DNA of 64,000 nt, taken from assembly GCA_964611435.1 (NCBI GenBank), contig CAZSXT010000014.1:28365-92364 (forward strand), read 5' to 3'. Positions 35,041 to 42,151 of the stretch are shown here, in pieces. The position numbers were made by a program, and so were the translations under genes. Position 1 is the first letter of the stretch; every line of letters starts with the position of its first letter. Below the pieces are notes generated by a model, which searched no databases, was not told where the DNA came from, and saw only the letters and a program-made list of their open reading frames with translations. This DNA is from JAYPHU01 sp964611435 (GTDB lineage: Bacteria; Pseudomonadota; Alphaproteobacteria; Rhodospirillales; UBA2165).

Positions 35041-35973
35041 ATGACGGCGCTGGAAAAGGCCGGCGCCATGATCGACGCGATTCCGTCCAACGTCCGGGGC
35101 ATGTTCATGATGACCCTGGCGGCGGGCATCGCCGCGTCCATGCATGCGGTGGTGCGCCATACTGCAGAGACGGATATGCATCCGTTCGAGATATTCTTTT
35201 TCCGCCAGTTGATCGCCATCGCGCTACTGTTGCCGGTATTTATGAAGATCGGCATGGACGAGCTGAAGACCGAACGGCCCTATACCCACATAGCCCGGGG
35301 CGCGTTCCAGACCGTGGGCGGCATGACATGGTTTTGGGCGCTGAGCATCCTGCCGCTGGCAAAAGTCACCGCGTTGAACCTGTCGACCGCCCTGTTCGCC
35401 GTTCTGGGCGCGATTTTATTCCTGGGCGAAAAGCCGGATAGTAAGCGGACGTTTGCTCTCTTGTTCGGCTTTGCTGGTGTGTTGGTTGTCGTCCGTCCGG
35501 GTGTTGAGATTATCAGTCTCGGGGTTGTCCTGGTGTTGGCGTCGCGGGTCTTTTCGGCGACCGGCAAGGTGATCGCCAAAAGCCTGGCGGGCACGGAGCG
35601 GACGCCGACGATTGTGCTCTATACGGCGTGCACTATCGCGGTTTTGTCCTTCATCCCGTCGCTTTTTGTCTGGGTGTGGCCGACTTGGGAACAAATGGCG
35701 TTGATTGGCTTGATCGGCCTTCTGGGCGCGCTGGTGCAGCTTTGCATCATTCGAGCCTACAAGTTGGGCGATGTCGGCGCGGTGGAGCCGTTTAGCTTTT
35801 TCCGGCTGGTGTTCGCCTCGCTTTGGGGATTTGTGTTCTTTGCCGAGATACCGTCGATTTGGATTTGGGTGGGCGGCACCATGATCGTGTTCGCCGGCAG
35901 CTATTTGGCTAAAAGTGAAAACGACGCGGGGCGGAAGGCGCAAAAACAGCAGGCGGCCGCCACGCCCGACTAA
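35041..35973 (+). CDS. EamA/DMT-family membrane transporter
   Basis: The 310-residue protein has about ten hydrophobic helices in two EamA halves (GAFQTVGGMTWFWALSILPLAKVTALN in the first, GLIGLLGALVQLCIIRAYKLGDVGAVEPF in the second). DMT transporters move small metabolites or drugs across the inner membrane. It lies 27 bases after the ThDP-enzyme gene and 83 before the FAH gene, suggesting one unit. The last codons and stop are part of a 12-base tandem duplication (35963-35986). The substrate is unknown. Confidence 0.88.
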   Translation: MTALEKAGAMIDAIPSNVRGMFMMTLAAGIAASMHAVVRHTAETDMHPFEIFFFRQLIAIALLLPVFMKIGMDELKTERPYTHIARGAFQTVGGMTWFWALSILPLAKVTALNLSTALFAVLGAILFLGEKPDSKRTFALLFGFAGVLVVVRPGVEIISLGVVLVLASRVFSATGKVIAKSLAGTERTPTIVLYTACTIAVLSFIPSLFVWVWPTWEQMALIGLIGLLGALVQLCIIRAYKLGDVGAVEPFSFFRLVFASLWGFVFFAEIPSIWIWVGGTMIVFAGSYLAKSENDAGRKAQKQQAAATPD

Positions 35974-36056
35974 CCGCCCGACTAACCGTTTGAAGCGCCG
36001 GGCCTAATCTGGCAAAACCCCGCCAAATTTCGAAACATGTTTTAAGGAGATATCCG

Positions 36057-36914
36057 ATGAGACTGATGAGCTATCGGAAAGATGGTGTGGATGGTGTTGG
36101 CGTGATGGTGGACGACAAAAGCTTTGTGGCCTTGTCCTCTGCTGCGCCCGATCTGCCCGCGACCATGATGGGCCTGTTGAACACCGACGGCGGTATCGAG
36201 AAAGCCCGCGCGGCCACGGACGGCAAGGACGCCGACGATTCCCTCGACAATGTGCAGCTTCTGCCGCTGATCCCCGACACGCCGGTGATCTGGTGTGCAG
36301 GGGTGAACTATCTGGACCACGCGGAGGAAACCGGCCGGGGCACCCAGGCCGAGCCGATGCTGTTCATCCGCACCAATCATGGCCTGATTGCCGATGGTGA
36401 CCCGCTCATTAAACCGAATATTTCCGACATGCTGGATTTCGAAGGCGAGATGGCGGTGATCATCGGCAAAGGCGGACGCCATATCTCGCAAGCCGATGCC
36501 TTCGATCATATCGCCGGGTATTCCATCTTCAATGACGGTACGGTCCGTGATTGGCAGCGCCACACTATTCAGTTCTGCCCCGGTAAAAACTTCGAAGGCA
36601 CCGGCCCGTTCGGCCCCTGGATGGTCACCCCCGACGAATGGGGCGATCCCTACGGCCACACGCTTGTGACCCGGCTGAATGGACAAGTGATGCAGGATAC
36701 CAGCATCGGTAAAATGGATCATAAGATCGAAAAACTGATCGAGTATATCTCGACCGTGCATACGCTGCGGCCGGGCGATGCGATCAGCACCGGCACCCCC
36801 GGCGGCGTCGGTTCCCGGCGCGAGCCGCCCGTCTGGATGAAGGACGGCGACACGATCGAGGTCGAGGTCTCCGGCATCGGTGTGCTGCGGAATCCGATTA
36901 AGAACGAGGGGTAG
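36057..36914 (+). CDS. Fumarylacetoacetate hydrolase family protein
   Basis: The 285-residue protein has the FAH C-terminal domain pattern: VIWCAGVNYLDHAEETG, the metal-binding DFEGEMAVIIGKGGRHIS (acidic residues), and DAISTGTPGGVGSRREPPVW near the end. The family includes acylpyruvate hydrolases, 2-hydroxyhepta-2,4-diene-1,7-dioate isomerases and oxaloacetate decarboxylases; products of gentisate ring cleavage (maleylpyruvate or fumarylpyruvate) are classical substrates. A strong AAGGAGA ribosome site precedes the ATG. A link with the gentisate dioxygenase-like gene is possible, but the two are about 28 kb apart. Confidence 0.9.
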   Translation: MRLMSYRKDGVDGVGVMVDDKSFVALSSAAPDLPATMMGLLNTDGGIEKARAATDGKDADDSLDNVQLLPLIPDTPVIWCAGVNYLDHAEETGRGTQAEPMLFIRTNHGLIADGDPLIKPNISDMLDFEGEMAVIIGKGGRHISQADAFDHIAGYSIFNDGTVRDWQRHTIQFCPGKNFEGTGPFGPWMVTPDEWGDPYGHTLVTRLNGQVMQDTSIGKMDHKIEKLIEYISTVHTLRPGDAISTGTPGGVGSRREPPVWMKDGDTIEVEVSGIGVLRNPIKNEG

Positions 36915-36943
36915 TTTTCCCTTCCTTTAACTCCTATGCGTCA

Positions 36944-37044
36944 TGCCCGAGTTGGGACCAATGAAAATTGGGACCAAGTCTCGGGTACCCAAATCAACTA
37001 TCCATTGGACCCCCGAGAATTGGCTGCGCCAACTCGGGGGCGAC
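36944..37044. repeat. Nested inverted repeats, REP-like intergenic element
   Basis: The gap between the FAH gene and selA carries related palindromic pieces. CCCGAGTTGG (36947-36956) is the exact inverse of CCAACTCGGG (37030-37039). Inside are two smaller hairpins: CCCGAG with CTCGGG (36947-36986), and CCCCCGAG with CTCGGGGG (37011-37041), the latter enclosing a TTGG/CCAA inner stem. It resembles small dispersed palindromic elements or a strong terminator without a T-run. Nothing else recognisable lies between it and selA. Confidence 0.5.
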
Positions 37045-37193
37045 GCAGAAAATAAACAGACGAAACCCACCACCTTGTGATCTTAGGTACCGGTAAGCCG
37101 CCTTGACGGGACTCCGGCAGGCGTCTAGCGTTCGGGCGCGGGTGTGGGTTGAAGCGCACCCTTTTTGATCAACTCCGTGATGAGCTGACAGCC

Positions 37194-38612
37194 ATGGCCA
37201 AAGAAACTCAATCTCTCCATTCCTCCATTCCCTCCGTCGACAAGCTGCTGCGTCTGGATGCCGCCGCGCCTTTAATCGACGAGTACGGTCATCAGATGTG
37301 CGCCGTGGCCTTGCGTCAGGTGATTGACGAGACCCGCCGCGCCTTGGCAGACAAGGGCGAGGCGGCGTTGCCGCTGACCGAAGAGGCCGCCGTTATCGGC
37401 CGGCTTCATGATCGTCTGATCCGGATGAGCGCGCCGTCGTTGCGCCCCGTCATTAATCTCACCGGGACCGTGCTTCATACTAATCTGGGCCGTGCGCCCC
37501 TGCCGCAGGAAGCCATCGACGCCATGTGCGTGGTGGCCGGCGGCGCGTCCAATCTGGAATACGATTTGGCGAGCGGCAAGCGGGGTGACCGTGACACCCA
37601 TATTGATGACCTGCTAGCGGAGATCACCGGCGCCGAGGCCGCGACGGTAGTCAACAACAATGCCGCCGCCGTGTTGCTGGTTCTCAACACACTGGCCAAC
37701 CGCAAAGAAGTGCCGGTGTCCCGCGGCGAACTGATCGAGATCGGCGGGGCGTTCCGTATTCCCGACATCATGAAGCGGGCGGGGGCCAAACTGGTGGAGA
37801 TAGGCACAACCAATCGCACCCACCTGAAGGACTATGCCGAAGCGATCAGTCCCAAAACAGCGGCGCTGATGAAGGTGCATACCAGCAACTACACGGTTCA
37901 AGGCTTCACCAAGGAAGTCACGGGTAAGGAGCTGTCGGCCCTGGCACGCGAACACGATCTGCCCCTGATTGAGGATTTGGGCAGTGGTACGCTGGTCGAC
38001 CTCAGCCGCTATGGGCTGCCCCACGAACCGACGGCCCAGGAAACCCTGGCCAATGGCGTGGATGTGGTGACGTTTTCCGGCGACAAGTTATTGGGCGGGC
38101 CGCAGGCCGGTTTGATTGTCGGCACGAAGGAGCTGGTCCAAAAGATCAAGAAGAACCCGATGAAGCGGGCATTGCGCCTCGACAAGGTGACCATCGCCGC
38201 GTTGACGGCGGTGCTGCAGCTCTACCGCGACCCTGATCGGCTGGCCGCCCGCGTGCCGACCATCCGGCTATTGGCCCGGTCCGAGGCCGATATCCGCGCG
38301 GTGGCTGACCGGGTGAAGGCGCCGGTGGCTGACGCGCTCGGCGACAACTACGTGGTCCGCACGGTTGAAGTGCAAAGCCAGATCGGCAGTGGTTCATTGC
38401 CGGTGGAACGTCTGCTCAGCGTGGCGCTCTCAATCGAGCCCCTGAAGGGCAGCCGCGGCAGTGCGCTTAAGAAACTCGCCGCCGCTTTCCGCACCTTGCC
38501 CATACCGGTCATCGGCCGCACCCAGGATGACGCCTTTCTGCTGGACCTGCGCTGTCTGGAAGATGAGGACACCTTCCTTGGCCAGCTCGGCGAACTGGGC
38601 CTCAAGTCATGA
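37194..38612 (+). CDS. selA: L-seryl-tRNA(Sec) selenium transferase
   Basis: From the ATG at 37194 the product is 472 residues, normal for SelA. It shows the N-terminal SIPSVDKLL motif, INLTGTVLHTNLGRAPLP, YDLASGKRGDRDTH and the PLP lysine Lys298 in VTFSGDKLLGGPQAG. SelA converts seryl-tRNA(Sec) to selenocysteyl-tRNA(Sec) using selenophosphate. It overlaps selB by four bases, the classical selAB operon. The upstream TTG at 37149 would add 15 residues and is less likely. selC and selD were not found in the window. Confidence 0.95.
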   Translation: MAKETQSLHSSIPSVDKLLRLDAAAPLIDEYGHQMCAVALRQVIDETRRALADKGEAALPLTEEAAVIGRLHDRLIRMSAPSLRPVINLTGTVLHTNLGRAPLPQEAIDAMCVVAGGASNLEYDLASGKRGDRDTHIDDLLAEITGAEAATVVNNNAAAVLLVLNTLANRKEVPVSRGELIEIGGAFRIPDIMKRAGAKLVEIGTTNRTHLKDYAEAISPKTAALMKVHTSNYTVQGFTKEVTGKELSALAREHDLPLIEDLGSGTLVDLSRYGLPHEPTAQETLANGVDVVTFSGDKLLGGPQAGLIVGTKELVQKIKKNPMKRALRLDKVTIAALTAVLQLYRDPDRLAARVPTIRLLARSEADIRAVADRVKAPVADALGDNYVVRTVEVQSQIGSGSLPVERLLSVALSIEPLKGSRGSALKKLAAAFRTLPIPVIGRTQDDAFLLDLRCLEDEDTFLGQLGELGLKS

Positions 38613-40534
38613 TTATCGCCACTGCCGGACATATCGATCACGGCAAGACGGCGCTGGTCCGGGCGCTGACCGGCATTGATACGGACCGGCTGCCGGAAGA
38701 GAAAAAGCGGGGCATGTCCATCGATCTGGGCTTTGCCTATCATCCGCTGGAAAGCGGGCATGTCCTGGGCTTTGTCGATGTGCCGGGCCACGAGAAGTTT
38801 ATCCGCAATATGCTGGCGGGCGTCACCGGTATCGATTACGCCATGCTGATTGTCGCCGCCGATGACGGGCCCATGCCCCAGACCGAGGAGCATCTAGCCA
38901 TCCTTGATTTGCTGGGAGTGACCGACGGGATTGTCGCCCTCACTAAAATCGACCGGGTGGACGCCGCTCGTATCGACGACGCCAAGGCGGAGATCGAACT
39001 CCTCCTTGACGGCACGTGTCTGCAGGGCGCGGACATTATGCCGGTCTCCGCTATCACCGGCAATGGTGTGGACGCAATCAAAGAACATCTGGAGGCGCTG
39101 ACGGATATCGTCGGCGAAAAGCAGGGGGAAGGACATTTTCGCCTCGCCATCGACCGTTGTTTTACCGTGCAGGGCGCAGGCCTCGTCGTCACTGGCGCTG
39201 TGTTCTCCGGCAAGGTCACGGTGGGAGACCATTTGGTGATTTCGCCGGAAGGCTGGGAAGCGCGGGTGCGGGGCATCCATGCGCAGAACCAGGAATCCGA
39301 GACCGGCGTCGTCGGCCAGCGTTGCGCCGTCAACCTCACCGGGCCCGATCTTCGCCGCTCGGAGGTGCATCGCGGCGGCTGGCTTCTAAGTCCGGAGATA
39401 CACAAACCCGTGCCCCGGTTTGATGCGCGCATCCGGGTATTGCCGGGGGAGGCTAAACCGCTGCGTCACTGGACTCCGGTGCACGTGCATCTGGGCGCGG
39501 CGGAAGTTTTGGGGCGGGTGGCCATCCTGGGCGAAAAGTCTCTCGCCCCCGGCGAAGACGGCTTGGTACAGATCGTCCTCGACCGGCAAATCGGCGCGTT
39601 GAAGGGAGACGGGTTCATCCTGCGGGACCAATCGGCCCAGCGGACCCTCGCCGGCGGCCGGGTGATCGATCCGTTTTCACCGGCCCGCAATCGCGCCAAA
39701 CCGGAACGGTTGGCCTTCCTTGCCGACATGGATCAGCGGGACGCGGACGAGGCGCTGGCGGCGCTGCTGGCGCATAATCCGGCGGGCATTGATCTGAAGG
39801 CCTTTACCACCGCCTGGAACCTGACGGCGGCGGATAAAGAAGTCGTGTTTGAGATGGCGGAGATGTTTGTCGGTGGGACCGAGGCCGCGCCGATCGCTTT
39901 TTCGCCGGATCATTGGCGGGCGCTGAATGAAGAGACGTTGGCAAACCTGAAGGCCTGGCATGAAAAGAATCCGGACAAGGCCGGTCTTAACACCCATGGG
40001 CTACGCTCGGCATGCTCCACCCGTATTCCGGTGCCGGTGTTCCAGAGCGTGCTCGATCATCTGGTCGAGGAAAAGCAGATCATTAACCTTGGCGCGGGCT
40101 ATTGTCTGCCGGGGTTCGAGCCCACGATGTCCAAGAAGGACACACAACTTTGGAACAAGGTAAAGCCGATCCTGGAAGAGGAGTTCACACGGCCCCCGGT
40201 GGTCCGGGAACTGGCGGATCAACTCAATGTGGACCACAAGGACCTGGAGAAATATCTGGTCCGGATCGCCAAGCTGGGCATGGTCAAGCAGGTGGCCAAG
40301 AACAGGTTCTTCCTGCCCGAGGCCGTCCTTGAACTGGCCGCGGTGGTGGAGAAACTGGGCCAGGGCGCGAACGGGGAAGGTTTTGGCGCGGCCGAGTTCC
40401 GGGATCAAACAGACACCGGTCGCAACCTCGCCATCGAGGTGCTGGAATTTTTCGACAAGTCCGGGCTCACCTTCCGCCGGGGCGACACCCGAAAGGTGAT
40501 GAAATCGGTCTCTGACGTTTTCGGGGAGAAGTAG
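38609..40534 (+). CDS. selB: Selenocysteine-specific elongation factor SelB
   Basis: The 641-residue protein has a GTPase domain with GHIDHGKTALVRAL (P-loop), the DVPGHEKFIRNM switch and TKID, then EF-Tu-like beta-barrel domains (about 175-370) and C-terminal winged helices (from about 430) that bind the SECIS hairpin. LPEEKKRGMSIDLGFAY is diagnostic for SelB over EF-Tu. It delivers Sec-tRNA to in-frame UGA codons. It is convergent with the ferredoxin/NrfD fusion gene; their stop codons are directly adjacent. Confidence 0.95.
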   Translation: MIIATAGHIDHGKTALVRALTGIDTDRLPEEKKRGMSIDLGFAYHPLESGHVLGFVDVPGHEKFIRNMLAGVTGIDYAMLIVAADDGPMPQTEEHLAILDLLGVTDGIVALTKIDRVDAARIDDAKAEIELLLDGTCLQGADIMPVSAITGNGVDAIKEHLEALTDIVGEKQGEGHFRLAIDRCFTVQGAGLVVTGAVFSGKVTVGDHLVISPEGWEARVRGIHAQNQESETGVVGQRCAVNLTGPDLRRSEVHRGGWLLSPEIHKPVPRFDARIRVLPGEAKPLRHWTPVHVHLGAAEVLGRVAILGEKSLAPGEDGLVQIVLDRQIGALKGDGFILRDQSAQRTLAGGRVIDPFSPARNRAKPERLAFLADMDQRDADEALAALLAHNPAGIDLKAFTTAWNLTAADKEVVFEMAEMFVGGTEAAPIAFSPDHWRALNEETLANLKAWHEKNPDKAGLNTHGLRSACSTRIPVPVFQSVLDHLVEEKQIINLGAGYCLPGFEPTMSKKDTQLWNKVKPILEEEFTRPPVVRELADQLNVDHKDLEKYLVRIAKLGMVKQVAKNRFFLPEAVLELAAVVEKLGQGANGEGFGAAEFRDQTDTGRNLAIEVLEFFDKSGLTFRRGDTRKVMKSVSDVFGEK

Positions 40535-42148
40535 TTACTTGCCACCCAACCGTGGTGCCGCGAAGGTGCCGGAGCCCCGCTGCGGATAGCGGGCCAGCGC
40601 AAAGCCCTGCTGATGGCAGGCACGGGTGATCACGGTCGCTTTCCAGAATGCCCCGCCGATCACGGCGAAGCCGCCGCCGATGCCGAGAAGCCAGGCCGGA
40701 CTCGTCGGCGAAATGGTCATGACGGTGAGGAACAAGATCGCCGGCAACAGGTTCCCGACCAGCAGGACCATGGGCGTCGCTTTATACAGGATAACCTGCG
40801 ACAGGGGGCCGATGCCGTTCTCGGCCGCCTTGGTCACGTAGGCCCGCCATAAGAGCACGTTGACCACAATCAGCGCCAACCCGGCCAGCGGCAGGGGGTC
40901 AGCAGAGGCCAGCGGCTGCGGATCAATGGCCAAGATCACCGCCAACAGCCCCGCGCCTTCCAGCAGGCCCGAGGTCATCAGCATCCAGGGCATCAGCGGC
41001 ACCCGCCAGGACGGGATGCCCTTGGCGGCGTGCAGGATGCGCGCCTGGCAATACAGGAACAGCAAGGCAAACACCGCGACCAGCGCGTGAAAAACGGGAT
41101 GTGGCTGCAGATAATCAATGAAGCCCAACAGATAGAGCGCGACGACGGCGTACACCTCCCGCGACATCCACGATGTTTGCGGCCGCAGGATCACATAGAG
41201 GGCGCGGAGCTTCCGGCCGATCTTGAGCCAGACGAAGAACAGCCCGACGGCGATGATCGCGCCGGCGCCGGCAAAAATATTCAGCATCGCCGATTCAGCC
41301 AAACCGGCCATTACATGCATCAGGTACGTCAGTAAAATGAGCCCCGAGCCGATGCCGCCCATGATGAAGTTCATAGCGGCGCGCATATCCCAGAAAGTCT
41401 GCGCGTTCCCGGTTAGCGGATTTTCCGGATCGCTCAGCCGTTCGCCATCCACATCTGAATCCCCCGGATCGCGGCCCGGGACGGCCGGCGTTTCGTAGAG
41501 GTATTTAATCTGCGGATCAGTGCCGAGTTCAGCATGCATTTGGAATGACGGACGGCTCGCCACCTGTTGAGAGACGATGCTCTCCGGGTCATTGAAATCC
41601 CCGAAGGTGATGGCCGATGCAATGCAGGCCGCCGCACAGGCCGGGGTGGCGGACTGATCAACGCCGGGCTTGAGACCGTTCTCCAACCCGTCATCCACGC
41701 GGGTAATGCAGAAGGTGCATTTCTGGGCAACGCCCAGCCGGTCGTCATGGGCGACGGTTTTCTCCTGCAACGTCTCTTCGCCGAAATAGAACTTCTTGTC
41801 GTGGACGATGGTGCGCGCCTGGTACGGGCACGCCACCGCACAGGATGCACAGCCGATACAGAGGTCGTAGTCCATGGTCACCAGACCATCGCCCCGCTGC
41901 TTGGTCGCGCCGGACGGGCAGACCGGTACACAAGGAGGTTCCGCACAATGTTGACAGCCGACCACCATAAACAAACGTTCTACATTCGGGAAAACGCCGG
42001 TCTCTACATCCAGAACGCGCCGCCACTGGACACCCGGCACTGTGTCGTTGGCGTGTTTGCAGGCGACCGTGCACGTCTGGCACCCAACGCAACGGTTCAC
42101 ATCGACGGTCATGCCCCAGCGGGGTGTATGTGGTGACATCTCGTTCAT
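40535..42148 (-). CDS. Fused 4Fe-4S ferredoxin and DmsC/NrfD-type membrane subunit
   Basis: The 537-residue protein joins two subunits. Residues about 1-230 are a DmsB/PadC-like ferredoxin with four cysteine clusters (CVGCQTCTVACKH, CQHCAEPPCVPVCPSG, CIGCASCAVACPYQ, and CTFC pairing with CAAAC). Residues about 250-500 form about eight membrane helices of the DmsC/NrfD type that carry electrons to the quinone pool. In dimethyl sulfoxide reductase and phenylacetyl-CoA:acceptor oxidoreductase these are separate proteins. The start lies three bases after the stop of the molybdoenzyme gene, so the two form one complex. There is no frameshift; the fusion is a single clean frame. Confidence 0.9.
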   Translation of the reverse strand: MNEMSPHTPRWGMTVDVNRCVGCQTCTVACKHANDTVPGVQWRRVLDVETGVFPNVERLFMVVGCQHCAEPPCVPVCPSGATKQRGDGLVTMDYDLCIGCASCAVACPYQARTIVHDKKFYFGEETLQEKTVAHDDRLGVAQKCTFCITRVDDGLENGLKPGVDQSATPACAAACIASAITFGDFNDPESIVSQQVASRPSFQMHAELGTDPQIKYLYETPAVPGRDPGDSDVDGERLSDPENPLTGNAQTFWDMRAAMNFIMGGIGSGLILLTYLMHVMAGLAESAMLNIFAGAGAIIAVGLFFVWLKIGRKLRALYVILRPQTSWMSREVYAVVALYLLGFIDYLQPHPVFHALVAVFALLFLYCQARILHAAKGIPSWRVPLMPWMLMTSGLLEGAGLLAVILAIDPQPLASADPLPLAGLALIVVNVLLWRAYVTKAAENGIGPLSQVILYKATPMVLLVGNLLPAILFLTVMTISPTSPAWLLGIGGGFAVIGGAFWKATVITRACHQQGFALARYPQRGSGTFAAPRLGGK

Positions 42149-42151
42149 GGT

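Noticed and set aside
36915..37193. Possible selC (tRNA-Sec) next to selA
   Set aside because: The gap contains hairpins, but I could not build a roughly 95-base tRNA with a UCA anticodon and TTC-arm consensus.
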